64,000 bases of DNA from Antarctobacter sediminis (GTDB lineage: Bacteria; Pseudomonadota; Alphaproteobacteria; Rhodobacterales; Rhodobacteraceae). The first letter of the stretch is position 1, and every line of letters starts with the position of its first letter. The stretch covers positions 62,001 through 126,000 of the forward strand of contig NZ_JAHUZG010000006.1 of NCBI RefSeq assembly GCF_019218285.1. The letters are read 5' to 3'. Below the pieces are notes generated by a model. That model saw nothing but the letters and a program-made list of their open reading frames with translations. It was not told the origin of the DNA and did not search any database. Of this stretch, positions 1 through 9,126 are shown in pieces. The translations under genes and the position numbers were made by a program.

Positions 1-2
1 CA

Positions 3-2480
3 GGGGTCAAAGTGGTCGATTTCGGACAGTACATCGCCGGGCCTGCCGTGGCGATGTTGCTGGGGGACCTGGGCGCGACGGTCGTGCATATCGATCCGCC
101 GGACGGGCCGATGTGGGATAGCCCCGCCAACGCGACCCTGATGCGCAACAAGCTGATCCTGAACCTTGACCTGAAGTCCGAGGACGGCCTGGTCAAGGCC
201 CGGGCGCTCTGTGCAGAGGCCGACATCATCGTCGAGAATTTCCGCCCCGGCAAACTGGCCGCGCTGGGCATCGACTTTGCCGCCATGCGAAAGGAGCGTC
301 CCGAACTCATCACTATATCTATCCCGGGCTTTGCCTCGAACGACATGGAGCGCCGCGAGCAGCGGGCCTTTGAAAGCGTGGTCGCCGCGAGTTCCGGTGT
401 CTTCACTGACATGGGGCTGAACCGGGTGCTGATGGGCTTGAACCCGTCGTTCTCGCCACTGCCGCTGTCGTCGGCCTATGCCTCGCAGATCGCGGCCTCC
501 GCCACGGTACTTGCTTTGCAGTCGCGGCAGTTGACGGGCCTGGGTGACCAGATCGAGGTGCCGCTGGCTGCGGCGGTGATGGAGGGGCTGTGCTACAACT
601 CCATCAAGGTGTCGGACATGCCGGAACGCTACCTGACCCAGCGGGAGCTGGAGATCGAGCGTCGCCGGATCGAAGGGCTGCCGATGAACGTGTCCTACGA
701 GGACCTGCAAGAACTGCTCGACCCGTTCTTCCGCAGCTACATGTGCAAGGACGGGCGTATGTTCTACGTCGTCTGCCCCAGCCACAAACACCACGCGCGC
801 CGCTGTCTGGAGGTTCTGGGGCTCTATGATGAGATGATCGATGAGGGGTTGCGGGAAGAGGACGACACCTACAAGCCGCAGTCGGAATGGGTATCCGATA
901 CCTCGCTGGGCGTCTATCCTATGCCGAAGTTCTGGGCCGACAAGATCGCCGCGCGGATGAAAGAGGTGTTCATGACCCGCACCTCGCATGAATGGAAGCG
1001 CATGTTCGGACGGGCGGGCATTCCTGGCGCGCCGCAACGCTGGTTGCAGGAATGGATCAACGATGAATACGCCGAGACATCCGGCCTGATGATTGACGTT
1101 TGGGATCCGGAGTTCGGGGAAATGACCCAACCCGGCCCCGTTGTCTGGATGGAGGAAAGTGGAGAAGAGGCACTGAACCCGACCCCGCGCCGCTGGGTCG
1201 AGTTCGAGGAGGCGCTGAAGGTGCTGCGCAAGCTGCGCACCGACGTTCCCGACCCGGAAGAAGGCATCGCGCAAGAGGGATGGCTGTCCGGTGTCCGCGT
1301 CTTGGACATGTGCAACGTGATCGCCGGCCCGCATTCGGCCAGCTATCTGGCGCGTTTCGGGGCCGAGGTCATCAAGCTGGACCCTGCCACGCCGTTGTAT
1401 GACAGCTGGAACACCGTGATCTACGGGCTGAGCCAAGGACGGGGCAAGAAATCCATTCTGGCCGACATCAAGTCGGAACATGGGCGAAAGGTCTTTGAAG
1501 ACCTTGTAAAGTCGGTCGATGTCATCTTTTGGAACGCGCCGGACAGCCAGATTCGTCGGATGGGATTGGACGCCGAAAGCCTCCGCAAGCTGAACCCCGA
1601 GGCGATTTTCTGCAAGCTCGACTGTTTCAGCGGTGTCCGTCGCGGAACACGCACCGATTACATCGGCTATGACGACCTTGTGCAGGCCACAACCGGCATC
1701 ATGCTGCGGTTTGGCGGTGCCATGGATCGTCCCGAAGAACATGCGCATGTGGGTACGATCGACGTGATGTGTGGCTTTGGCGGCGCTTTGGCCGTGGCCT
1801 CCGCCCTGTATCAGAAGCATCGCTTTGGGCGGATCGGGCGCGGGCGCACCTCGCTGTCGGCCAACAGTGGGTTGTTGCAGGTGCCTTTTGCCTATGACTA
1901 TCGCGGGCGCGGCCTGTTCGATGAGCCGTCAGGGCCAGAAGTCAACGGATATGACTCGCTCAGCCGCTTCTACAGCACGGCATCTGGCGTCTACATCCTG
2001 CTCAGCGCCTACGACACCGACCTGCCGCGTTTCCGAAATGTCGAGGGGTTGGAAGATCTGCCCGATATCCCCGAAGAAGAGCGCGCAGCCTATCTTGCTG
2101 GTGCGTTCCAGTTACACCCGGCGACCGAGTGGATCGATCGACTGCGCGCGGCGGATATCGGTTGTGCGATCTGTAACAACATCGACGCCCTGCGGTCCGA
2201 GAACATGCGCGAACCCGATGGCACCCCCGGCACGGACCGGGGCAGCTATTCCTTCTCGCACTACTCCGACCATCCCAGCGGGCATGAGGTGATCCAGCTG
2301 GATCCCTATGCGGTCCGCCCGACACGGGGAAAGGTCTATGCGCTGCCGCCGACGGAAAAGTTCGGCAGCTCCACACGCGTCATCCTGAGCGATCTCGGCT
2401 ATTCCGAGGCCGCAATCGAACGGATGCTGAAATCCGGACACCTCAGCGAAAGCTGGAGTGCCGAGTACTTGCCCAGCTGA
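3..2480 (+). CDS. dddD: DMSP CoA-transferase/lyase DddD (5'-partial)
   Basis: The frame is open from base 3 (Gly-Val-Lys precede the GTG at 12), so the gene runs off the left edge and a short N-terminus is missing; 822 residues remain from that GTG. Two class III CoA-transferase (CaiB/BaiF) domains lie in tandem, about residues 1-400 and 420-822; the second begins at GVRVLDMCNVIAGPH. The family's nucleophilic Asp is present only in the second domain, in YIGYDDLVQATTG (about residue 554); the matching place in the first reads AFESVVAASSG. A lopsided tandem transferase of this size beside a BCCT transporter is the known arrangement of DddD, which joins DMSP to CoA and releases dimethyl sulfide and 3-hydroxypropionyl-CoA. 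A generic double CaiB protein, such as one for carnitine, is the alternative, but the sequence FGQYIAGPAVAM at the start also fits DddD. Confidence 0.85.
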   Translation, partial: GVKVVDFGQYIAGPAVAMLLGDLGATVVHIDPPDGPMWDSPANATLMRNKLILNLDLKSEDGLVKARALCAEADIIVENFRPGKLAALGIDFAAMRKERPELITISIPGFASNDMERREQRAFESVVAASSGVFTDMGLNRVLMGLNPSFSPLPLSSAYASQIAASATVLALQSRQLTGLGDQIEVPLAAAVMEGLCYNSIKVSDMPERYLTQRELEIERRRIEGLPMNVSYEDLQELLDPFFRSYMCKDGRMFYVVCPSHKHHARRCLEVLGLYDEMIDEGLREEDDTYKPQSEWVSDTSLGVYPMPKFWADKIAARMKEVFMTRTSHEWKRMFGRAGIPGAPQRWLQEWINDEYAETSGLMIDVWDPEFGEMTQPGPVVWMEESGEEALNPTPRRWVEFEEALKVLRKLRTDVPDPEEGIAQEGWLSGVRVLDMCNVIAGPHSASYLARFGAEVIKLDPATPLYDSWNTVIYGLSQGRGKKSILADIKSEHGRKVFEDLVKSVDVIFWNAPDSQIRRMGLDAESLRKLNPEAIFCKLDCFSGVRRGTRTDYIGYDDLVQATTGIMLRFGGAMDRPEEHAHVGTIDVMCGFGGALAVASALYQKHRFGRIGRGRTSLSANSGLLQVPFAYDYRGRGLFDEPSGPEVNGYDSLSRFYSTASGVYILLSAYDTDLPRFRNVEGLEDLPDIPEEERAAYLAGAFQLHPATEWIDRLRAADIGCAICNNIDALRSENMREPDGTPGTDRGSYSFSHYSDHPSGHEVIQLDPYAVRPTRGKVYALPPTEKFGSSTRVILSDLGYSEAAIERMLKSGHLSESWSAEYLPS

Positions 2481-2490
2481 GGGTAAGGCG

Positions 2491-2516
2491 GGGTCTGTCC
2501 CATCCGGGGCGGACCC
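2491..2516 (+). terminator. Hairpin just after dddD
   Basis: GGGTCTGTCCC (2491-2501) can pair with GGGGCGGACCC (2506-2516) across a 4-base loop, giving an 11-bp stem with two G-U pairs. CCTTTTG follows at 2521-2527, which is a weak T-run. It lies 10 bases after the dddD stop and 130 bases before dddT, so it could end or attenuate the dddD transcript. A second small inverted repeat, CGAACG/CGTTCG, lies at 2579-2594. Confidence 0.4.
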
Positions 2517-2645
2517 AGATCCTTTTGCGGCGTCCTGGAAGACCCGTCGCATCCCAAAACGGATTGGACCGGCTATGTCGAACGTTTCCGTTCGGCAAAC
2601 GGAGGAAGCTGTCCAACCCGTCATTCAACAATAAACGGAGGAGAC

Positions 2646-4292
2646 ATGCCTAACAAACCGCCTTTGATGGACCTGCACATTCCGACCGCGGATCGCGGCT
2701 TTTATTCCGGCTTTGCCAAGAGCGTCGCCATTCCATCGAAAATCCTTGTCAGCGCTTTGATCGTCTGGGCGATCACGGTGCCTGAAAATGCCGCTGCCGT
2801 TCTCAACGCCTTGAACGGCGCCATGCTGAAAAGCTTTGCCAGTTGGTACATCTGGGTCGTGGCCCTGTTCCTGATCTTGTGCGTTGTCTTGGCACTGGTG
2901 CCTTCCACCGGTCGGCTGAAGCTGGGCCTGCCGGACGACAGGCCGGAGTTCTCGCGCTTTTCATGGTTCTCGATGATGTTCGGCGCGGGCATCGGGATTG
3001 GCATGCTGACCTTTGCAACAGCAGAGCCGATGTATCACTTCGCGACAAATCCCAATGTCATCATGGGCCAGACCAGCGGATCGGCGGCAGATAATGTGAC
3101 GGCCGCCTATGTCTGGTCTTTCTTGCACTGGGGCTTTTCGGCCTGGGCCTGCTACGCGCTTGTCGGACTGTCGCTGGCCTACTTTTCCTATCGCCGCAAT
3201 CTGCCGTTGACTGTGCGGTCCGCGCTGACGCCGCTGTTCGGTGCGCGGCTGTCGGGGCCGGTTGGGCATGTGGTCGACATCGTAGCGGTGGTCGCCACGA
3301 TCCTTGGTGTGGCGCAGACGTTGGGTTTCGGGGTCGAGCAATTCGTGGCGGGCCTCAATCGCGTCGGCTTTGGCGACTGGATTCTCATGGATGATGGCAA
3401 GCCCAGTTCGGCGGGGGTCGTGGTGGCGCTTGTCGTGATCCTTGGCGCTTCGACCCTGTCGGCGCTGTCAGGCGTGGGAAAGGGGATCAAGTGGTTGTCC
3501 AACCTCAACATGGGTCTCAGCTTCTTCCTGCTGGCCTTCTTCGTACTGTTCGGGTCCACATTCTTTGGTCTCGGGGCGCTGTTCTCTGGTTTAATGGCCT
3601 ATCTGCTGGAACTGCCCCAACTCCTGTTCACTGTCTGGCATGCCGACGGGACTGAGACCGGCGATGCCTTGGCCGCGTGGCAGGGGGGCTGGTCGGTGTT
3701 CTACTGGGCGTGGTGGATCGCGTTTGCGCCCTTCGTCGGTGTTTTCCTCGCGCGGATCTCGCGCGGGCGCAGCATTCGCGAATACGTGCTGGGCGCGATC
3801 ATCGTCCCGTCGCTGATGTGTTTCGTCTGGTTCACGCTGGTTGGCGGCACGGCCATCGACATGACCCTGAATGGCACCGCTGGGGACGCGATTTCCGGGG
3901 CCGGTCAGGAAAGCCAGCTGTTCGTCATGCTGGACCTGATGCTGAGCGACGGGTTTGCCGTGGCGATGGCGGCAATCGTGGTTGTCTTGTTGCTGACCTA
4001 TCTGGTGACAACGGCGGATTCAGCGATCCTGATCGTCAACACGATCAACGCTGCTGGAGAGGAAAGCCCGAAGGGCCGCGCCCATATCATCTTTTGGGGT
4101 GTCGCGCTCAGCCTCGTGGTCGGAGGCTTGCTGCTTGTCGGCGGGCTGGACGCCATCAAGACGGCCATGGTGATCGGTGCGCTGCCATTCAGCCTTGTGA
4201 TGTTCCTGATGTGTGTCGCGCTGACCAAGGCGGTGATCAAGGACGCGATCCGCGAACGCAACGGCGTGCAAAGCCTGCACGTGAAAACCTGA
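2646..4292 (+). CDS. dddT: BCCT-family transporter, DddT-like (DMSP/betaine uptake)
   Basis: A 548-residue polytopic membrane protein of the betaine/carnitine/choline transporter family. The family signature is seen in FGAGIGIGMLTFATAEPMYHF-like sequence (about residues 114-134) and in the tryptophan-rich stretch WSVFYWAWWIAFAPFVGVF (about 351-369), which forms the substrate and coupling site in this family. The ATG follows a strong GGAGGAG site five bases upstream. Its place directly behind dddD, in the same direction, points to DMSP as substrate, as for DddT; glycine betaine or choline remain possible because BCCT carriers overlap in specificity. The first 20 or so residues are cytosolic and no long C-terminal osmosensing tail is present, so a nutrient-uptake role is more likely than osmotic control. 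Confidence 0.85.
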   Translation: MPNKPPLMDLHIPTADRGFYSGFAKSVAIPSKILVSALIVWAITVPENAAAVLNALNGAMLKSFASWYIWVVALFLILCVVLALVPSTGRLKLGLPDDRPEFSRFSWFSMMFGAGIGIGMLTFATAEPMYHFATNPNVIMGQTSGSAADNVTAAYVWSFLHWGFSAWACYALVGLSLAYFSYRRNLPLTVRSALTPLFGARLSGPVGHVVDIVAVVATILGVAQTLGFGVEQFVAGLNRVGFGDWILMDDGKPSSAGVVVALVVILGASTLSALSGVGKGIKWLSNLNMGLSFFLLAFFVLFGSTFFGLGALFSGLMAYLLELPQLLFTVWHADGTETGDALAAWQGGWSVFYWAWWIAFAPFVGVFLARISRGRSIREYVLGAIIVPSLMCFVWFTLVGGTAIDMTLNGTAGDAISGAGQESQLFVMLDLMLSDGFAVAMAAIVVVLLLTYLVTTADSAILIVNTINAAGEESPKGRAHIIFWGVALSLVVGGLLLVGGLDAIKTAMVIGALPFSLVMFLMCVALTKAVIKDAIRERNGVQSLHVKT

Positions 4293-4303
4293 GTTTGCAC
4301 ATT

Positions 4304-4331
4304 CGCGGGGCAGGGTGGACCTTGCCCCGCG
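4304..4331. terminator. Hairpin between convergent dddT and trkH
   Basis: CGCGGGGCA (4304-4312) is perfectly complementary to TGCCCCGCG (4323-4331), and three further inner pairs are possible. It lies between the dddT stop and the oppositely oriented trkH stop, so it could serve both transcripts. No T-run follows on either side. Confidence 0.5.
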
Positions 4332-4356
4332 ATGTTCGGCCGGCTTCACTCGCAGA

Positions 4357-5691
4357 TCACCCGAGATAGACCTGCCCTTCCGGATAGCGCAGACGGGGCG
4401 CCGTTCTGGTGGCAAGAAAAAAGCCAAGTGTCAAAGGCCCGACCCGGCCGATGAACATGATCGCCATAATCACCGCACGCCCGAAATCCGAAAGCTCCCC
4501 GGTAAAGCCGCGCGACAGGCCAACGGTGCCAAAGGCACTAGCGACCTCGAAACTCACGTCAAGGAAATGTCCTTCGTGTGAGGCGACGATCAGGAACACC
4601 CCGACAAACACAAGGATGACGCTGATCGCGGTCAGCGCCATGACCTTGAGCACCTGGTCCAGAGCAATGGACCGACCAAAGGCGTGCAACTGTTGCTGGC
4701 GGCGGAAAAAGGCGACCGTTGCAATCATCATCACGATGAACGTCGTCACCTTGATGCCCCCGGCGGTCGAGGTCGGCCCTCCACCAATTAGCATCAGGGA
4801 AATGAACATCATCGAGGTGCTTTCATGCAAGGCACCGATGTCGGTTGTGTTAAAACCGGCTGTCCGTGTCGTGACCCCCTGAAACCAACTGACGACCAGT
4901 CGGGCACCGGCGCTGTCGAGTTGCCCAAGCGTTTCAGGGTTTGACCATTCCAGCAAGGCGAACATGCCCACGGACCATTGGATCAGGATGGCTGTTCCAA
5001 TCAGCATCAGCTTGCTGTGCAGAGAGAATTTCCGCCAGGATTGTTTGCTGAAGACGTCGTGCAGGACGACATAGCCGATGCCTCCGACGATGAAGAGTGC
5101 CGGGATGACGACATTCACGACCGGGTCCGTGGCGTAAGAGACAAGCCCGTCGGCAAAGGTCGAGAAGCCCGCGTTGTTGAACGCCGAAATCGAATGAAAG
5201 ACCGCCGTCCAGAGGCCTTTGGCCGGCCCCAAATCCGGCGCGAACACCATGAGGAGCAACAGCGCGCCGATACCTTCGCACAGCAGAACGACCTTGAGGA
5301 TCGTGCTGACCAACGCCCGCAACTGATGCATCGACGTCTGGTTCAGGTCCTCGCGCAGGTATTGGTGGCCGGTGATCCCGACGGGCAATCCAAGGGCGCC
5401 AAGGATCAGGACCGCAAAGGTCATCAGGCCCAAACCGCCCATCTGGATCAGGAATGCCAGCACCGCCTGACCGAAAACCGTAAGATCCTGCCCGGTGTCC
5501 AGCACCACCAGCCCGGTCACGGTCACCGCCGACGTCGAGGTGAACAGCGCGTCAGACCAGGTGACCGGGACCGTGTGCGCAACTGGCAGCAATAGCAGGG
5601 CGGCGCCAAGCAGAATCAGCAAAGCGTATAGCAGCGCCAGGATCAGCGGCGGTGGCAAGGCGGCAAATTCACGGTAGAAAGTACGTGTCAT
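4357..5691 (-). CDS. TrkH/KtrB-type potassium uptake channel
   Basis: A 444-residue membrane protein of the SKT (Trk/Ktr/HKT) superfamily with four pseudo-repeats of the M1-pore-M2 fold. The pore segments are visible as TSTSAVTVTGLVVLDTG (about 51-67), FNNAGFS, TTRTAGFNTTD and FGTVGLSRGF; each has the selectivity-filter glycine. The length is nearer KtrB than the longer TrkH. It imports K+ across the inner membrane and needs the RCK subunit encoded directly upstream (gap 17 bases). Location next to a compatible-solute-type transporter could mean osmotic adaptation, but this is inference. Confidence 0.9.
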   Translation of the reverse strand: MTRTFYREFAALPPPLILALLYALLILLGAALLLLPVAHTVPVTWSDALFTSTSAVTVTGLVVLDTGQDLTVFGQAVLAFLIQMGGLGLMTFAVLILGALGLPVGITGHQYLREDLNQTSMHQLRALVSTILKVVLLCEGIGALLLLMVFAPDLGPAKGLWTAVFHSISAFNNAGFSTFADGLVSYATDPVVNVVIPALFIVGGIGYVVLHDVFSKQSWRKFSLHSKLMLIGTAILIQWSVGMFALLEWSNPETLGQLDSAGARLVVSWFQGVTTRTAGFNTTDIGALHESTSMMFISLMLIGGGPTSTAGGIKVTTFIVMMIATVAFFRRQQQLHAFGRSIALDQVLKVMALTAISVILVFVGVFLIVASHEGHFLDVSFEVASAFGTVGLSRGFTGELSDFGRAVIMAIMFIGRVGPLTLGFFLATRTAPRLRYPEGQVYLG

Positions 5692-5708
5692 GGATTTTCA
5701 CTCAGGCG

Positions 5709-6374
5709 TCAGAGACCGTCGCCGAACCGGCGCAAGTCTGGGCGTTTTCCAAGTACGATAAGCTTGTCGTCCTGTTCGAGTGTCGGTGTATCGCTGCCGT
5801 CGGTGCCATGAAACTGGGTGCCGCGCATCAGCCCCAGCAGTCGCAAATCATACTTGGTTCCGATCCCCAGGTCGGAAACGGCGCGGCCTGACAGCGCCTC
5901 GGGCACGACGATATTCACCACGCTGAAACCGTTGCCAAGGCTGACATAGTCCTGAACGACGGGATTGTTGAGCATCTGGGCAATGTGTCGGCCCATTTCC
6001 TGCTCGGGCAGGATCACGCGGTTAGCGCCCAGTTTCGAAAGGATCCGGTGGTGTGTCTTGCTCGATGCCTTGGCCCAGATGTTCTCGACCCCCAGCAGCT
6101 TCAGGTTCATGACGGTTAGAATGCTGGCCTCGACTTCCCGCCCGATCGCAACAAGAGCCACGTCGTACTGGTCTATCCCGGCTTCTCGCAGCGCCATTTC
6201 ATCGGTTCCGTTCAGGATGACCGCCGAATGCAGCTGCGTGGACACCTGCGCAACCCGTCTCTCGTCCAGATCTATGCCGATCACGCGATTGCCGAAGCGT
6301 GCCAGTTCCAGCGCGACGGTGCTGCCAAAAACGCCAAGCCCGATGATGGCAAAAGACGTGCGCTTCTTTACCAT
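5709..6374 (-). CDS. TrkA/KtrA RCK-domain regulator of potassium channel
   Basis: A 221-residue cytosolic protein. The N-terminal RCK Rossmann fold begins FAIIGLGVFGSTVALELARF (nucleotide-binding glycines) with acidic IDLDE at the end of strand 2; a TrkA_C domain occupies about 140-221 (SGRAVSDLGIGTKYDLRLLGL onwards). It gates the TrkH-like channel downstream in response to bound nucleotides. The start at 6374 (MVKKRTSF) is chosen because AAGGAG lies 8 bases before it; an extension to 6407 would have no ribosome site. It begins 36 bases after the rhaK stop on the same strand, so read-through from the rha operon is possible. Confidence 0.9.
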   Translation of the reverse strand: MVKKRTSFAIIGLGVFGSTVALELARFGNRVIGIDLDERRVAQVSTQLHSAVILNGTDEMALREAGIDQYDVALVAIGREVEASILTVMNLKLLGVENIWAKASSKTHHRILSKLGANRVILPEQEMGRHIAQMLNNPVVQDYVSLGNGFSVVNIVVPEALSGRAVSDLGIGTKYDLRLLGLMRGTQFHGTDGSDTPTLEQDDKLIVLGKRPDLRRFGDGL

Positions 6375-6410
6375 GCCGTTTGCTCCTTGAGCACTCCAAG
6401 AGCACAAGCG

Positions 6411-7814
6411 TTATTGCGACGGATCGGAACAGTCAACGGCGGCCAGGGCCTGGCGCCAGGCATCGTGATAGGCGGTCATTGCCCCGGTCAGATTGTCCGC
6501 TGCCGCGTGTGGCGCGGGCGTTCTGAAATGCGACTTGTCTGCGCCTTCCAGCAGCAGCGCAGCGCCTTGACTGGTCCCGGTTGCGCTTGTCATCGCCGAA
6601 ACCGTGCTGACCGTGATGGCGCGCAGCATCCGCTGATAAGTCACGTTGCGAGCGAAGGGCCCTTCGACCACGATCTCGCCGCGATGGCCGATCAACTCCA
6701 GACAGCGCGCCGTCAGCATCGCGAGGTAGAGCGCAACGGCAGCGCCGCGCTGCCCCGTGCCCTTGGCGGGTTTACCTCCACTCCACTGTGCGGACCGGCC
6801 GCGAAACGGACCCGCTGTCGGCACGACAGCGGGCAGCAACATGACCCCCGTTTCCAGCACCTCGCAAAGCTCTGCCTCTGTCGACTCTACGTTCTGGCCG
6901 CCCAGGGCAATGTCATGTTCCCGCCCGCCCATGAAGCGCGCAGAGGGGACAGGGTCACCAAGCGCGTTGACGTTCACCAGAACGTCCTTGGTTTGATCAA
7001 GATGGCAAGGCGCGCCGCCGACTGACATGCAAATCGTCCAAGTCCCGCTGGAAACGACCGAATAGGGCGGGGTGCGGGACAGGATATGGGGCAGGAGTGA
7101 GGCGTTGCTGTCATGGATGCCGCAGTACACCCGCGTGTCCGGCCGCAGCCCGGTGTGCGCGGCCACTTTGGGCAGTATGGTGCCCAATACCTCGGCCGAG
7201 CGTCTGGCGGGTGCGATCTTGTCCGTGATCTGCAAGCGGTCGACCAGGCTGGAAAAACAACCCTTCCGCGGGTTCCACAGGTCCGTATGACAGCCCAGCG
7301 ATGTCACGTCACTGGCGGCAACGCCGGTCAGGCGGTGCCCCCAATATTGCGGGTAGGTCACGATGGTTCGGGTACGTTCGCGCAGTCCGCGGTCCATCTC
7401 GAAAAGCCAGTGCAGTTGCGCGCCGACATTCAGCCCGCCTGCAAGCTTCGGCGACCCTGTCTCATCGAATGACGGGCGGATTGTGTCATAGTCCGCCGCA
7501 ACATCGTCGGGCCCCTCGAACTCGTAGTCGAGGATCGGCGTCGCCAGATTGCCCTGTTTGTCGAGCAGCGCGGCACAGGCGCCATGCGTGGTGATCGATA
7601 TCGCATCGATCCCGTGATCGGTGTGAAACCGCGCCAAGGCATCCAACAGGAAGGCCCAGTGCCCGTCGACATCGAAATGCGGGTAGGGCGGGCCGGGCAA
7701 CACCGTGTTGGGCCGGGTGACGACAGCGATTTCGGACAGGTCCGCAAGGTTGACCAAGGCAAGCTTGGCATTGGTCTTGCCGATGTCGATGACCGCAACG
7801 TGACGCCTGCTCAT
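6411..7814 (-). CDS. rhaK: L-rhamnulose kinase-type FGGY carbohydrate kinase
   Basis: A 467-residue two-domain FGGY-family sugar kinase. [16 protein letters not shown] at the N-terminus is the phosphate-1 loop, [13 protein letters not shown] the first sugar-side motif, and [15 protein letters not shown] the adenosine-side glycine motif. It is the last gene of a seven-gene leftward run matching the rhizobial order rhaR-S-T-P-Q-U-K, where RhaK phosphorylates the sugar inside the cell. Its ATG overlaps the rhaU stop as ATGA. In the rhizobial system the kinase is also linked to transport activity of the ABC importer (family knowledge, not visible here). Confidence 0.85.
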   Translation of the reverse strand: MSRRHVAVIDIGKTNAKLALVNLADLSEIAVVTRPNTVLPGPPYPHFDVDGHWAFLLDALARFHTDHGIDAISITTHGACAALLDKQGNLATPILDYEFEGPDDVAADYDTIRPSFDETGSPKLAGGLNVGAQLHWLFEMDRGLRERTRTIVTYPQYWGHRLTGVAASDVTSLGCHTDLWNPRKGCFSSLVDRLQITDKIAPARRSAEVLGTILPKVAAHTGLRPDTRVYCGIHDSNASLLPHILSRTPPYSVVSSGTWTICMSVGGAPCHLDQTKDVLVNVNALGDPVPSARFMGGREHDIALGGQNVESTEAELCEVLETGVMLLPAVVPTAGPFRGRSAQWSGGKPAKGTGQRGAAVALYLAMLTARCLELIGHRGEIVVEGPFARNVTYQRMLRAITVSTVSAMTSATGTSQGAALLLEGADKSHFRTPAPHAAADNLTGAMTAYHDAWRQALAAVDCSDPSQ

Positions 7815-8125
7815 GGCATGTGGAACATCGGGAGCAGGTCCACGACAACCGGTTCGTTGTCGGGCTTCGTCTCCATGATGTCAGCCATATGCGCCCACCA
7901 TTTCTGCATGATCGGCAGTTCCGGCAGCGCGGCCATGCCATGATCCGCCTTTCGCCAGAGCACGCCGAACAGCAGCCCGGTCTCCTGGTCGAGGTGAATG
8001 GAGTAATCCGATACCCCGGCCTCCTTGAGCGCCGTCACCAACTCCGGCCAGATCGCATCGTGGCGTTTGCGGTACTCATCCTCGCAGCCCGGATCCAGCC
8101 GCATTCTGAAGGCGTATTTTTCCAT
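7811..8125 (-). CDS. rhaU: L-rhamnose mutarotase
   Basis: A 104-residue protein from [13 protein letters not shown] to DLLPMFHMP. It is a dimeric alpha/beta-barrel-type mutarotase that interconverts alpha and beta L-rhamnopyranose. The conserved segments [26 protein letters not shown]-like [16 protein letters not shown] and [11 protein letters not shown] are all present. The start at 8125 shares one base with the rhaQ stop (TGATG), showing translational coupling; a much longer in-frame extension upstream is only the shadow of rhaQ. The end overlaps rhaK by four bases. Confidence 0.93.
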   Translation of the reverse strand: MEKYAFRMRLDPGCEDEYRKRHDAIWPELVTALKEAGVSDYSIHLDQETGLLFGVLWRKADHGMAALPELPIMQKWWAHMADIMETKPDNEPVVVDLLPMFHMP

Positions 8126-9126
8126 CACCGGTCCCGCCACATCTTCCAGAGGCGCGGCAGGGCGATCACGCCGATCAACAGTGCGCCGATGACGATGGAC
8201 ATCACGATACCCGGCACGTTCAACAGCCCCAGCCCAAATGTCACCAGCCCCATCACGAAGGCCGCGATCACCACTCCCGGGATCGTGCCCGATCCGCCGA
8301 GGATGTTGACGCCACCCAGAACCACCATGGTCACGATCTCCAGCTCCCAGCCAAAGGCAATGGAAGGGCGGGTCGAGCCCAGTCGCGAGGTCAGGCAGAT
8401 GGCCGCAATGCCGGACATCAGGCCCGTCAGCAGGAACAGGAGGAACTTTACCCGCCCGACACGAATGCCGGAAAACAGCGAGGCGGTCGGATTGTTGCCG
8501 ATGGCATAGACGGCGCGGCCGAAATTCGTCTTGTGCAGCAGCACGCCGTAGATAACCGCCAGCAGCGCGAACAACACCAGTTCGAAGGTGATGACCCAGT
8601 ACACGTAGCCCTGACCGAAAAAGGCAAAGTCGCGGGGGTAGTTGTTGTAGACCTGATCGCCCAGCACGATGTAGCTGATGCCACGGAACAGGCTCATGGT
8701 GCCGATGGTGACGACGATCGACGGCAGGCCCATGCCGGTCACCAGGAACCCGTTGATCGCGCCGCAGATCAGGCCGGTGCCAAGGCCGATTAGGACCAGT
8801 ACGGGCGTGCCCAACCCGACTTCGGCCGCCGCGCCCATGGCGGTCGAGGCCAGCGCGATGATGGCGGCGACGGAGAGGTCGATCTCTCCCGATATGATCA
8901 GCAGCGCCATGGCAAAGGCGACCATCGCCTTTTCGGTAAAGTTGAAGGACGCGTCGCTGAGGTTCCAGGCATCCAGGAAATAGGGCGAGGCAAAGCTGTT
9001 GGCGACGAAGATGGCGATGGCCACCAGCATCAGCAGGCTTTCCCAGCTTTTCAGCGTTCGATCCAGCGGGGACCGCAGCCTGTCGGGGATGTCCCGGCCC
9101 AATGTGACTTGGTCTGTGCTTGTCAT
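8125..9126 (-). CDS. rhaQ: Rhamnose ABC transporter permease RhaQ
   Basis: A 333-residue permease of the ribose/CUT2 type (BPD_transp_2 family) with about ten hydrophobic segments. It carries the family sequences [17 protein letters not shown] (about 85-101), [18 protein letters not shown] and [17 protein letters not shown], the last being the cytoplasmic ATPase-contact loop. With RhaP it forms the membrane channel for rhamnose import. It overlaps rhaP by four bases and rhaU by one. Confidence 0.88.
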   Translation of the reverse strand: MTSTDQVTLGRDIPDRLRSPLDRTLKSWESLLMLVAIAIFVANSFASPYFLDAWNLSDASFNFTEKAMVAFAMALLIISGEIDLSVAAIIALASTAMGAAAEVGLGTPVLVLIGLGTGLICGAINGFLVTGMGLPSIVVTIGTMSLFRGISYIVLGDQVYNNYPRDFAFFGQGYVYWVITFELVLFALLAVIYGVLLHKTNFGRAVYAIGNNPTASLFSGIRVGRVKFLLFLLTGLMSGIAAICLTSRLGSTRPSIAFGWELEIVTMVVLGGVNILGGSGTIPGVVIAAFVMGLVTFGLGLLNVPGIVMSIVIGALLIGVIALPRLWKMWRDR

